Below are positions 25,601 through 36,602 of a stretch of DNA of 64,000 nucleotides, one piece after another. The notes below the pieces were generated by a model, which worked only from the letters and a program-made list of their open reading frames with translations, was not told where the DNA came from and ran no database searches. Source of the stretch: Datnioides undecimradiatus (Eukaryota; Chordata; Actinopteri; Lobotiformes; Datnioididae); the NCBI GenBank assembly GCA_008933995.1, contig WARS01000046.1:4636026-4700025 (forward strand), given 5' to 3'. The position numbers and the translations under genes are program-made. Position 1 is the first letter of the stretch; each line of letters starts with the position of its first letter.

Positions 25601-26347
25601 CATTGAAGCTGTGACCACTGACACAATGACCCCAGCCATCAGCACAGGACAGACCATCTATATGTAAGTATATGCTATAGAGAAAGAATTGTTTTTTTAA
25701 AAAGTTTACATTTCAGTCCACCAATCAACCGGTACTTCTCAACATTAACACCTCTTTTCCAAAGTTTCCAAATTATCAAGATGTACAGCCTGAAGCTACT
25801 GCTTGAACAGTGAATGGAAACTCTGTAAATGCACATTTACATTTGATTAGATGAAATTTTAATGAGGCCCATGAGGAAACTAGGTAATAGGCACATCATG
25901 TCTAAAAGTTTTAAACCCAGCTGAGCCTTACTTTATTCTTATGCAAACAGCTTTGACTGAGGAAACAAATTCTTTGTCTTCTGGAGAGTAAGAACCGTTT
26001 CAATGATATTCCTTATTTGGACATTTAACATTTGAAAATATGTCACACCTGACATTAACAAGTAACATCACCAAAAATACGAGACTAGATTGGACAATAA
26101 GAATATTTTTAGAACAGTACAGTATGGTTTTGGCACTTCATCACTTTACAAAGAAGTTCAGGTTTGCTTTAGCTTTTATTGTTTTTAGATTATTGAAATG
26201 CTTTAAATATCACACTGATTCATTAACTGCTTGAAATCATTTTACAGCTACAATCCAACTATGGGATTTGTTTGCCGCAACATGGACCAGAAGTCTGGCA
26301 TGTGCCGTGACTACAAAGTTCGCTTTGGATGCCCGTGCAAGAATTAA
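22597..26347 (+). CDS. Two-repeat WxxW-domain secreted protein (mucin/CILP-like)
   Basis: Five joined exons (22597-22653, 24273-24444, 25211-25320, 25489-25663, 26248-26347) give about 168 residues ending at a TAA stop. The protein is two copies of the WxxW domain found in cartilage intermediate layer proteins and gel-forming mucins. Each copy starts CWTxW(F/Y)DRDD, continues SGTGDWE, ENPG and IC, and ends with TGFVC or MGFVC then DYRVRF or DYKVRF. Each repeat has six cysteines, consistent with disulphide bonding outside the cell. Similar small multi-WxxW proteins annotated as mucin-5AC-like or CILP-like are known in fish. There is no transmembrane segment, von Willebrand domain or mucin threonine/serine tract, so it is not a full mucin. 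The exact function is unknown; an extracellular-matrix or mucus role is inferred from the domain. The signal-peptide exon is uncertain. Confidence 0.85.
22790..24008 (+). mobile_element. Decayed piggyBac DNA transposon inside the WxxW gene intron
   Basis: The transposase C-terminal part is recognisable at 23365-23735 (separate entry). Left of it, 22790-23270 is a GC-richer block unlike the surrounding intron, with CpG-rich words and a short acidic open frame from 22990 that could be the transposase N terminus. A TTAA, the piggyBac target, lies at 24005-24008 and may be the right edge. I could not match terminal inverted repeats, so both borders are guesses. The catalytic core is absent, which implies a large internal deletion. 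An AT-rich simple tract at about 23290-23364 (GTTA units, then ATAATA-rich) separates the two parts. Confidence 0.5.
23365..23735 (+). pseudogene. piggyBac transposase C-terminal remnant (PGBD4-like)
   Basis: Three pieces in changing frames match the end of piggyBac transposases in order. MGGADLSDQLIQYYSTHR matches the conserved MGG(V)DLSD block. WYRTMLLHFLDIATTNAFIL continues it in another frame. TPWKCQACAVPLCLVVDRNC corresponds to the C-terminal cysteine-rich zinc-binding region. A stop at 23419 and at least two frameshifts break the frame, so it is a pseudogene. It belongs to a plain cut-and-paste DNA transposon. Confidence 0.8.
24273..24444 (+). CDS. WxxW gene, repeat 1 first half
   Basis: 172 bases; acceptor TTTCTCCAG, donor GTAAGT; enters in phase 1 and leaves in phase 2. 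It encodes CWTDWFDRDDPSGTGDWE, then ENPGKIC and IEATT, up to ATGDVIYV. This is the conserved tryptophan and acidic core of the WxxW domain. Confidence 0.9.
24767..25150 (+). repeat. Percomorph interspersed repeat, copy in WxxW gene intron
   Basis: AATGCTATGGTTAGCATGCC, GCGTGCTAACATTTGCTCAT, AGGCTGATGGGCATGCAGGT, TATTTGGTCAGAAAACCAAA and AATGGGTAGCGCTAGATGG follow the order of the same high-copy repeat seen in reverse at 16035. It ends near CACTGGCATGACTATAAAG. It fills most of the intron between the two halves of the first WxxW domain without touching the splice sites. Confidence 0.75.
25211..25320 (+). CDS. WxxW gene, repeat 1 second half
   Basis: 110 bases after a long T tract and CAG; donor GAG|GTACTG; phase 2 in, phase 1 out. 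It encodes SDTTTGFVCKNEDQ, then MCNDYRVRFSC and CHPPFCGGG, the cysteine-rich end of the first domain plus a glycine hinge. Confidence 0.88.
25489..25663 (+). CDS. WxxW gene, repeat 2 first half
   Basis: 175 bases; acceptor CTCGTTGCAG, donor GTAAGT; phase 1 in, phase 2 out, the same as the matching exon of repeat 1. It encodes CWTKWYDRDDASGTGDWE, ENPGEIC and IEAVTT, ending STGQTIY. Confidence 0.9.
26248..26347 (+). CDS. WxxW gene, repeat 2 second half and stop
   Basis: 100 bases after CATTTTACAG. It encodes NPTMGFVCRNMDQ, then CRDYKVRFGCPCKN and TAA. The last cysteine pair is CPC where repeat 1 has CHPPFC, so the two domain ends differ slightly. Confidence 0.9.
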
Positions 26348-26758
26348 GCTTTGACTCTACAAACGACACTGAGAAGAAGAGAAGACGTTCAGATTATTGA
26401 TGCTTAAATTTGGTCTGCTTTTTCTTTTCTTTTATATTTTAGTTTCTCCTGTACCTCAGTAGCTCAAAGTATATTAGACCTTCTTCATGGAAGAAAGCCA
26501 CTTGTAGAAAAGATGATATGGTAACATTAACAACGGCTCTGTTCCACTTCATGACAATGAACCATGTTGTGTGATACCGGGACCCTGACACCTCTGCAGC
26601 TAAATGAAAATCAGCCATAATTGTTGTTTACACCTGTACTTTACCTACAATGCCAAAATGTCTTCTATGCAAAATGACCTTTTGGGTGCTTCAGTCTTTT
26701 CTTGACTTTTTAATGATTCAAACAACATCTATCGTGTGCCACTGTTGTAGGAAATAAA
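26348..26758 (+). other. 3' untranslated region and poly(A) signal of the WxxW gene
   Basis: About 400 bases follow the stop codon. AATAAA lies at 26753-26758 in GGAAATAAATCAG. No other coding signal is seen here, so this is the likely 3' end of the transcript. Confidence 0.6.
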
Positions 26759-26759
26759 T

Positions 26760-29700
26760 CAGTCAACTGCAATATAGAAGAATACACAGCAAATTCGTTT
26801 TGTCATTAACTTTGACCTGTAACTCTAACTAACATATTAGGATCGGTACTAATGAGCTCACACGAGGTTATGATTTGGTGTGAGTAATGCAGACTCACAC
26901 CAATCAGTCACAGCATTAATACACTGACAGGTAAAGTAAATTACATTGGTCATCTCATTACACCTGTCAAGGGGTGAGAACGGCAGGTCTTCTTTGATGT
27001 CCTCTATGATGGCAGTGGCTTCTTTCAGAAAGATAATGATGTCACAGAGAAACAAATACAGAGGATTGGTTTGAGGAACATGACAAAGAGTTAAGGTTGT
27101 TGATTTGGCTTTCAAAGTTTCCACTTATAAATGCATTTGAGCATCTGGGAGATGTTGTTCCACCTTGAAACTTCCAGGACTTAAAGGATCTGTTGCAAAT
27201 GTCTTGGTGCCAAAAACCACAGGACACCTTCAGAGGTTTCCAAGGGTCCATGCCTCAGTGGGTCACAGATGCTTTGGTGGCAGAAAGAGGACCAACCCTA
27301 TAGTAGCAGGCTGGGTGCCTAGGGTTGCTGCTAAATTATAATTGGCCTCTGCAAATGTCATCCCATTATCCTTAAGTGTGACTGGCTATCTGCCCAGTGA
27401 GAGAGATGACTTTAGTTTGAAACAAGTTTGAGTATTTTTGAAAGTGCATTGTTTTCTTTTGGAAAGAAAAGAGTAAAGCAACTAATATAATATTTGCATG
27501 ATACCACTTTTGTGCCACTGAATCTGAATCTTATATTAAAACACATAGGTGCACCAACACTAACATAGATAAAAGGGGAGCAGCTGGGTTGGTTTCTCTC
27601 ATTTCCTCTCTTTTTAAAGCAGGAATAGTTTGTGTTTTCAGCACCAGTTTAGTGTCTTTGCAACCCCACTCTCATCTCTCGTGCCTAAACACACCTCTGC
27701 CATGTTTCCCTAAAAGTCAAACGCTTCTAATGTGAGCCAACACCCACACAAACACTGACAAACCCTTGAATATGCACAGACTCACACAAGGGCCCATACA
27801 TACGAGCGCACAGTGAGGGGAGCAGTGAGGAGATACAAGGTGGTTCCTGCTACATCAACACCGTCAACATTTCCTCAGGAGATAAGCACTTGTGATAGGT
27901 GCTGAAAAGAAACTCTGCAGTGCATCGTACAGAATGTGAAATGAGGGGAGAAAACTTTCCCACTGTCTGCTGTGTGAAAACCTTGTGTTCTTTGGGTGTT
28001 TTGCTAATGCTTGCATGCTTGCACTGCATCAGTATTTCTGCCCGTATATATATATTTTGGTGCCATTTAGCTTCGCGTACACGTCTGTCCTCCTGTAAGA
28101 CTGTGCTGAAGCAGGCAAAATATTAAAAGACAGCAGAGAGGAGGAGGGAGAGAGGGAGTCAACTGGATGCAGTCTGGTAAACTTCCCCCCCTTCACGTTT
28201 TTTTGTAATAAAAGTAAACTGACAAAATTCTGCCATTGGTGATTGAAGTAAAATGAAATCTGCACCACTAAAGTGCAACGGAAGTGTTGAAGCTTCAGAG
28301 CATTATGGTGTTCCATTCTCTTCCATTAATCTCCCAATATTCCACGGCTGTGAAGGCCTATTTATAGACCAGGGGATGATTAAGTGGTGAAGCACTGTGC
28401 CACAGAGGGAACCAAGCTCATTTTCTTTTTCCCGTCCTCTCTCTCTTCTTTTCTCATTCTCTGCCTACTTCTCTTTCTTTTCTTGCCTCTGTGTCTTTTT
28501 CTTCTTGCTCTTTCTCCCCATCATCCTCTTTTTCAGAAGCATACACAGTATATTACACACCAAGCGTCTTGAACATAGTTCAGTTGTCAGTGAAATCATG
28601 TTAGACTCAAGGGGGTAAGGATAAGTCCTTCAGTTCCATTTCTTTTTCTATTAAGCATTTGACAAAAGAGTTTATGGACATGTTAATTGTTAAGAGGATA
28701 CAAGAGAAAGAGTGACAGCTTTAACAAGAGAGGATAAACCCACCATCCTGCATCTTTTCATCACTAAGTCAAGATGTATCAAGACTGAAGGGTGTCCATT
28801 ACTTGGAAATGCAGGAGGAAAATATGCGCACAGAGACAGAGAGAGATCCCTACTTATACCTGCTATTGCAAGGTGTCCTTGAGTGGAAGTAGAGCACATA
28901 AAAAACGGTTTAGCTCATTTTCATGTGTACAGACGTGATTAATGGGGGAGAGGAAAGGAGGAGAGGAGAGAGAGAGGACAGGACTGACCTCGCCAAGCTC
29001 AAGACCAGCCTCATTTCATCACCTCCCAAACAGCGAGGGCATGAATGAGATCAAACCCTTCTTTATGTTTTCACACTGACGCTCTATCTGCTGGTTCACA
29101 TCCAGATTTTTCCCCGGGTTTTACAAGGGCTTAGGTGGCAACATTTTCCTGGAGGGTGGATTTTGTACAGGGCTTACTGTAGATGCTGAGGACCTTTGTA
29201 ACAAGTATTTGTCTATTAAAACCCCTTCAAGGATTTGTGCAAGGAGGAGAGACCACTGAAAGTAATTTACAAGACTTGCGACTGGAATACATTAAAATGA
29301 CAATTTTGACAGACAGAAAAAGCAGAAAGGTGTCTGCATGTAAATGTGAGTTTCATACAGAGAGTTTGTGCAGCCCTTTATCTCTTATGCAATGAATTTG
29401 ATTGTTTGCATGATGATGCCTTTCCTTTACTAAGTATATATGTTTGGGGTTGAATGTAGCTGCCTTTATCTCGATTGAACACATCTCATATGTTCTTAAA
29501 TCTCCTACAGTTCTTTGCAAAGACAGAACAACTGGTGCTTGGTGACAAATTTGTCACTCTATTTAGTATTCCTGTTTATCTGTCCAATATATTTTTGTAC
29601 TGCTGCAGTCTTGGCAACCCATGAAAACACTTGAGCTGTAGAAGGCACAGTCCATGTACCTTGAGTTATATTTAATAAATCCCTAACCAGGCAATTTCAT

Positions 29701-30975
29701 AATTCTCAAATCCATGCGTCAAATGCTATTTATTCTAAAGACACAAATTTATCACATTTATGATGGTATAAATTTGATTCATGCCGAATTATGTGTAAAT
29801 GAATGAGCTCAACTTCCATCACCACACTCTCTGGGTAGTGAAACAGCAACTTTAAATCCCTCTTACCAAAGCAATATGAGGCTGAAAAGCTATTAGAGCA
29901 TGACTCCTGAGAGATGAACAAGACAAAAGCGTTATGCCTGTACCTTTCCGGAAGGTGAGAACAATACCAGGCTATTTTCACTCTGACAAGCCATATTAGT
30001 CGTGCCAGCTTTTGCCTGCCGGCAACTCCTACGTGATAGCTGTCTGGGACATTTTGTTTCCAGTCACAGTAGCTGATCCCTTGATTGAAAACATTGAATG
30101 CTGAGAGGGTGTTATCCCTGTTTGGAGTTTCTGATCCTGGATGTCTGAGGCAACTGCTGGGCCCTCTCATCCCCTGCTGCAACTGTTGATCCCTGGATCT
30201 CTGTGGAAACAGAGTGGATTGCATTACTGAGATGGAAGCCTAAAAAGGTCAGGGATGTGTGGCTGCTATCAACCCTTTCCTGAGAGAAAGACTTAAAATG
30301 TTCAGGTTACTATAAAACTGTATGCCGGTGTGTATGTAAAGCAGATTTTGGCTGCAAAAGACGAAGCAAATCTTCTCTTACTTTGTTCTTGTGAACTCAA
30401 ACAGTCCTTGTAGAGGTCTGACATGCCTGAAAACCTACCCTGCGCTTTCCTGCATCACTTCCTATGTGTCGACACAGGCCTGGTTTTAAATTACTTGTTG
30501 ATGTGTCAGCGTGTTGGTGGCATTCTTTTGTCAATGGTCTGTAAAATGATGAGAATTAGATCAAGCCCTAATGAGTTACTAATAGGCACCAAGGGAGCCC
30601 ATTAACAAAGCCCCAGATGTGCACAAATCAACTGTGTGTGTCCGCTCTTTATTTACTCTTCCATGTCTGGGGTTGAAAGGCCCTCCTCATACTGATGTTC
30701 AAGGGCACCAAAGATGGAGATGTCTCTGCAGAAATAAGGCTTTACTGGAGGCTTTCCTGTATCATACTGCAAAGCCTCATGAGTTTCTCTCTTATTCTTC
30801 AGTCTCTTTCTGCACTGGCAAATCCTTGGCAATGACTATAGCCCAATGGGGAAAGTCACTTTTCACAAGCATTGCCAAGATTTCTATTTGATGGTCAAAA
30901 TATGTAGGCAGATGGATGCATCTGTCCATGTGCTGTCTATTTCCAACGTCCAAACTTTGTCTTTCTGTCTGTCAG
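26760..30975. other. Intergenic stretch, no gene recognised
   Basis: No supported exon. A pyrimidine-rich tract runs at about 28420-28545. A 164-codon minus-strand frame at 29730-30224 has no recognisable domain and is judged a chance frame. Confidence 0.5.
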
Positions 30976-31011
30976 TCTCTCTCTCTCTCTCTCTCTCTAT
31001 CTTACACACAC

Positions 31012-31066
<55 letters not shown>
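30976..31066. repeat. Compound (TC)n-(AC)n microsatellite
   Basis: (TC)n at 30976-30998, then (AC)n at 31004-31066 with one interruption (ACGCAC). Confidence 0.95.
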
Positions 31067-31068
<2 letters not shown>

Positions 31069-31202
31069 GGGCTGTTTCCTCATCATTCACACTGAGAAAT
31101 GCCCTGTAAGGACGTCCTTATCCTGCAAACCAGACTCTGCTGGATGCTCTGTAATAACAACTCCAGCCGTCCACCATCCAATCAGCCTGGCTCTCTGCTG
31201 TT

Positions 31203-31204
<2 letters not shown>

Positions 31205-31251
<47 letters not shown>
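31205..31251. repeat. (TG)n microsatellite
   Basis: About 23 TG units, followed by imperfect TG-rich sequence to about 31285. It is complementary to the AC tract 140 bases to its left. Confidence 0.95.
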
Positions 31252-31252
<1 letters not shown>

Positions 31253-31285
31253 TATTTGTGTGGGTTTGTGTCTGTGAATCTGTGA

Positions 31286-32600
31286 ATATTTATGGGGTTT
31301 TTTTTAAGATCTGAAAACCACAAAGAACAGAAGGCATTTATTTTCCTGACAAGACCAAAGACCTAAACAAGTCATTCAAAATAAAGGGGGGAAAAAATAA
31401 GATTTTTTATTTATTTAGATGTATTTGTGTAATGTGATTATGTTATGGGGTTATTATTAGAAATTCTCAGCATATTATATTTTTCTAATAAATAATGCTG
31501 TTGAATGTCATATAACTATGCAGAGTAGCATAAATAAACTGACAAAATATTACTTATTATAAATGAATTGAAATATAGTGAGCATACAGATGGACACAAG
31601 TGGATTATGCTGTAGAAGAAGTTTGGGAAGTTTTCATGAACAGTCTGACTTTTTTAAACCAGGAATCTGGGTCAGCTTTCCTATTCAGTGTTCACATTGT
31701 CAGTCCTAACTAACTACACCTCCTACAAACCTTTCAGTCCCACTTTTGCATGTGATCAGTACTCAAAATGTAAGATACTGATGGTGTATTCTCTTAATGT
31801 AGCAAGGTACAGATGCCATATTAATGGTTACTAGGTTCACCATGTATAAATATTTGTGAATACACAGCCTGTTGGCTGATTCAAACTTTTTGCTTACAAG
31901 TTCAAATAGACATGGGCCCTTTAGGAAGCATAATCCTTTATTTTCCTTGTTCATTCTTGTCTGAAATGATGATGCTATCTCAGACTAAAACTAATTTAAA
32001 ATTATGGATCCAGAGAGTGAAATCGATTTAATTTAAGATAAACAGTGTTAGTAACATTTGAACGGACCTCCAATTTGGGAACCCCACAAACCTGTTTTCA
32101 CATATTTTGGCTGATTCTCTTCAGGTCATTGTTGACATCTAAACCTTGTGCTTGACACTCCTAACACTGCATTTTTATTAGTTCACACAAGTTCAGTTTT
32201 AGTCAACTCATGTGACCCATGCATGTCCACAAATCTTACGCGTGTGCATTTTGACGTGTTACAGTGACAAAAACACAGGTGAAACTAATGATATTAATGA
32301 TGGCTCAGCTCTCTTAATTAGTGTAGTGAACCAGAAGACACAATAACATTACTAATGTTACTAATTACCTGTGCACATGTCAAAATGACTAAAATGTGTA
32401 AAAGACCCAATTAGTTTAATCTAAGGGCATGAGAGAGTCACAGTCGTCAAGGCATCCACCAATTTTTAATTATCTATTACCATCATACACTACAAAGCAG
32501 ATGCACTAACATGAATTGAACACACCAGAATGAATAAACACACAAATGTACACGTTTTACGAACAGCGACTTATTACACTACGATGTCTTTTCACTGTTC
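31286..32600. other. Intergenic stretch, no gene recognised
   Basis: AT-rich sequence with a TTTATTTATTTA tract near 31405. No coding or RNA gene seen. Confidence 0.5.
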
Positions 32601-32627
32601 TAATCAAATGCCAGGTACGACAGTAGT

Positions 32628-32760
32628 CCCGCCCACCATTATCGTGATTGGACAGGCCCTCAAACAGCCTATCACTGAGCAGTAACTGTCTTCCTGTTTA
32701 GTCTTTTGAAAGCGTCAGAGAGTAGAAACGGTATTCTGGAGCCAACCTCAAATGATGTTG
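32628..32760 (+). promoter_or_regulatory. Candidate promoter and first exon of an unrecognised transcript
   Basis: A GC/KLF box CCCGCCCACC (32628-32637) is followed by a CCAAT box in reverse, GTGATTGGACAG (about 32645). A unique stretch then ends in AATGATGTTG|GTAAGA, a strong 5' splice site at 32760/32761. GC box, CCAAT box and donor within 130 bases resemble a housekeeping-type promoter with a short first exon. Transcription is inferred. Confidence 0.35.
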
Positions 32761-33231
32761 GTAAGACATATGTTTTTAAGCGACTGTTCATTCAAGTTTC
32801 ATTGTTATTTCGACATTAGTCATGTAACGCTAGCTTAGGAACATTAGCCCTGATTCAGGTGGTCACAACATATGACGTAGGACGCATAGGCGGAAATGAA
32901 ATGCGGTAAAACATCAGCATGTGCTAAAGCATCTGTGCTATCGGGCGTTTCTTGAGGTCATGTATATTGGAAAATACATAAAACTTTGTCATGTACAGCA
33001 ACATAACACATTGTGGAGGCACTTCTGATTGTCGTTGTTAGATAACCTAACTTCACTTTCAGTTTTAGTTTTAGTTAAGAACGTTTTCCATACTATATTT
33101 TGTCAAGTTTATGTAATGTTTTCATTTTTTGACTGCAGAGACTTGGAGTCATTTTGCCAAAACTGCATGCCTACGCAGAGTCACAGTGGCAGCTACTGGT
33201 TATGTTTTGTACAAATTCCAATTTAAATTGA
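32752..33231 (+). CDS. Possible two-exon small ORF (33 codons), unrecognised
   Basis: ATG ATG TTG at 32752-32760 can be spliced over a 378-base intron (GTAAGA to TTTTTTGACTGCAG) to an exon starting at 33139. The joined frame starts MMLRLGVILPKLHAYAESQW and stops at TGA 33229-33231. A second frame of the same exon is longer (TWSHFAKTACLRR then VTVAATGYVLYKF) but has no ATG in the first exon. I do not recognise either. It may be a small protein, the start of a longer gene whose later exons I missed, or a noncoding RNA. Confidence 0.2.
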
Positions 33232-34306
33232 GTAGTTGTGGAAGTAATAAGAGCCATTCTTCACATAATTGTGTGGTAATGCAGTAGGTTTTTTTTAATT
33301 TTTATATTTACATCTTTAGGTTTTAGTGGACTTTTAAACTACTGTAGTACTGTAGCACTGTGATTTTGCTCATTACAGTAATGTTTAAGTTCTGTAATAC
33401 TGCCACAGAAGCAAAGTGACAATGGTAATTTGGTAACCACCATGATGGTTCATCACCAGATAGCCAGTAGAACTGACTATAAAACTTAAGTGTTATGCTA
33501 CTGACCCAACCTTCAGATGCCATTTTTTGAAAGTATTACCATGATGGATAGAAGTTACAGATGGCTGTCACAACAAAGTCAGAGTGCAGCTCCAGAAGTA
33601 AGTCTGTCTGACTGCTAATGCTGGAGGGGGGGATTTGTGGGCATCCGTCAGCACTAACTGGAAGTGACAGTGTGCAGAGAGGTCCTAATTACTGTCTCAC
33701 TTGACTAATTGTCGTCTCTGAAGAATGTATTCCCACTGAGGTCCAAGGGATCTCACTGACAGTACTGCTGAAGACATATAGGCCACTGCTGACTTCAGCA
33801 TGCTGTTATGTTCAAAGGCATTTCTGAAGCAAAGCCACAAGTGGGAAATGTATTGAACTCAAAACTGCAATGACTACAGGCTCAAGTGAGGCACACATGG
33901 TATGGGGTGCTTGCAAGGACAAATGCTGTTATATTGTGTCTGGTAGAAGGAACAGACTTATGTGTTTTGTATATGTGAAGGCGGAAGTAGGAAGTGTGTA
34001 TGTTTTTATAGGGCCCTTCAACTTGCCAAAACGTTGAGACATCCTTAGTTACAGTCATCTGGACATAATGAGCTGATGAAGTGAGACCATTGTTGGCTTC
34101 CTGGAGCCAACCACGTTAAAATAAACTTGTAGCATTCAGAATAATGCAGTAGAGATGAGCCTTTAGAACTGAGCTGAATGAATGTCTTCTCTTTCAGGGT
34201 CTTACCATTCAAAGTGCATCAGCTTCTCGTTTCCATGGTTTCCTTCCCTGTGCCAATGCTATCTTTCCCCCAGTCTGACTGCGAGAGAGAGTGAGTAAGG
34301 GAGGGG

Positions 34307-34330
34307 GAGAGAGAGAGAGAGAGAGAGAGA
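34307..34330. repeat. (GA)n microsatellite
   Basis: Twelve GA units after a purine-rich lead-in. Confidence 0.9.
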
Positions 34331-34973
34331 ATGACAGAAGGCTTTTAGCAGTGGTTATCTCTCCTTTGCATAAAGTCCCCTTTGCATTACCCAGTGCATG
34401 AATGGCGTCTGAATAAACACACCAGCCAGCTCATGTGGAAGCCTCCATGGGTTACAAGCGAGTGGGTGTGTATAAAGTAATCTAATTTGTGGTCTCCTTC
34501 AAAAACGACACGGTTTGATCATGGGTGGAAAAAAAAAAGAGTACATCTCCCACTTGGTATTTTCCTATTAGTCACAACGAGCTAAAGGAGCAGGAGTCAT
34601 TTTAACATCATAATGAGACAATTTGCTGTTCCCATAACCTCCTGTTGTCTAACTGGTTTACACACACAGTTATCTTATCCCGACTTGCTTAAGGGGACAT
34701 GAAAAGTTTGTTAAACTGTGACTTCTGATAGGTCATCAAGACATCAGTCATCAAAAAATATAAACTTGGAATATTTGCAAGGGAGCATGACTGATTATTC
34801 TGTCCTTGATTGCCCTGTGCTCAGGTACAGACCTACAATACTATTTGTGTTAGAAAATGAAGTTACAATAATTTGTGGCAGCCTTAACTCTATTCTGCCA
34901 ATTCAATTTTGGCTCGTACCAATGTGAAGAGCCACCTGAGGACTTTTCATAGTGCAATACCTTAGCATCATGC

Positions 34974-34985
34974 CAGAGGGCGCTG
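34974..34985 (+). promoter_or_regulatory. CTCF-like core motif
   Basis: CAGAGGGCGCTG matches the G-rich half of the CTCF consensus on the + strand; the upstream half (ATGC) fits poorly. Motif evidence only. Confidence 0.3.
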
Positions 34986-35585
34986 TGACTACAAGAGGAA
35001 ACCAACGTGCCTGTTAGTTGATGTCTTCTCCCTGAGCTCAATAAGCATTCCTTTCATGCTGTGTGAAGCTCTGCTGACTTGTACGGAAACCCTGAATTTC
35101 TCCATAATTATGCTAATGGTCCAGATGGTGGCATGATGAGTGCCTTTCTCTTTGATATTCTCACACTGCAGAGTACTTGTGTGCAGACCCACGCAAAATG
35201 ACACACGTTCAAAGTCAATGTTCACAGCACTTACTTGATCCCGTGTAATTACTTAATGTTTCCTTCAGCTGATACAAGCACCCCCCCCATATAACTTTTA
35301 AATGCCTTTATTTGCAAATGGGGATATGACAGATCCTGTTATGTATAATAGAGCGGCACCCAAACAAAGGTAGGTGCCTGTAGCTATCCTTTCCTTATTA
35401 ACACATTTGCTTATCATGTCACTATTCTGCAGTCTGATACAGCAGTGTAACTTCAACAATACTACAGTGACATTGCAGGAGTTAAATATACCACAAAATA
35501 TGCCAAGGTCACCCGAAGGACCTACTTCAATTATAGTACAAGGCCATGCAGGAATATTGTAGGGACTTTATTTTGGAGTACTTCT

Positions 35586-35588
<3 letters not shown>

Positions 35589-35625
<37 letters not shown>
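35589..35625. repeat. (AC)n microsatellite
   Basis: About 18 uninterrupted AC units. Confidence 0.95.
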
Positions 35626-35627
<2 letters not shown>

Positions 35628-36581
35628 CCAGCCATTCACACTTGAGTCACACAATGACAGTGTTCATTCAGGCTTCAGGACTCTGGTGGTGCTGATCAAA
35701 GAGCTCCTTTCACATCTCCATTGGGATTAAATAGCCCTCCACCCTGACGGGGCGGCAGCACAGCACTGTATACCTACAGCTCCAGTTGATGCACTGGCCC
35801 ATGAAGAGCTGCTCATTGGGAGCGGACGCTGATAAGGCGGATGTAGTGTTAAATCAGTAGGATGTAAGCCCACGCAAGAGCTGCAGATACCCATCTTCTC
35901 TGTGCCACGCATCATATAGGATACAGCCTCGTTTGAACTCGTTAATCAGTTAGAAACGTGATAGGCCTCCTTATGATCTCGAGAGATATCGCCCGTCTTT
36001 TAGCCCGTGAAAAGTAACCAGCAGTGGAGCATTTGTGTGTATGCCACTCACACCTTCACATATGGCTCACACTCGAGAATAGTCTGTTGCTGGAGGGCTT
36101 TCAAGTCTAAAGTGGAGTTATTTGCATAGGTTAAATATTCGTGCCTTTCAGCAGCTCCTGTCGATATTACGGATTTGCTGTTCTGCCAAATTTAATTCCT
36201 TTCATCCCACTCCTCCCACATTTCTGGAATGATGCTGGAAATTGTTGAAAGGTTGTTGCTTGAAGAGGTTTAGAAAGGGAAGTTGTGAATGGCAAAACAT
36301 AAAGTGGCCATGCATATCCTGCTCGCGTGCACTGTAGGAAAAAACAATGCAAAGATATCCCGCAGACATGAGATTATATCGCTAATGTGCAGAGGCTGGC
36401 TAGTTATTGTGTGCAGCGCGGTGTGTACATAGTTATTTATTTATGTGCCGAATACAGGATATGACTATAGACTTAAGCAAATGCTTAACTTTGGTTAAAT
36501 CAATGCTGGTTGTTTGAACCCTGAGAAAGATGACTTACAGCACTCTAATTGCTTTCTGCGGCCAATATGCACCTTTGCTGT

Positions 36582-36602
36582 ACCACTGTCCATGGTGCTG
36601 AA
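36582..36602 (-). promoter_or_regulatory. RE1/NRSE (REST-binding) motif upstream of grik2
   Basis: On the minus strand the site reads TTCAGCACC, two spacer bases, then GGACAGTGGT. The left half and the GGACAG core are perfect; three of the last four bases (consensus CGCC positions) differ, giving 16 of 19 informative matches. REST represses neuronal genes in non-neuronal cells through this element. It lies about 1.06 kb upstream of the grik2 start codon. Confidence 0.6.

Larger units (their letters stand above)
33232..36581. other. Intergenic stretch upstream of grik2, no gene recognised
   Basis: It contains a (GA)n tract (34307-34330), an (AC)n tract (35589-35625) and a CTCF-like motif (34974). 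No exon is supported. The last few kilobases are probably part of the grik2 regulatory region. Confidence 0.5.

Noticed and set aside
29730-30224. 164-codon open frame on the minus strand
   Set aside because: No recognisable domain, no repeat or transposon similarity, ordinary noncoding composition; a frame of this length is expected by chance in a window this size.
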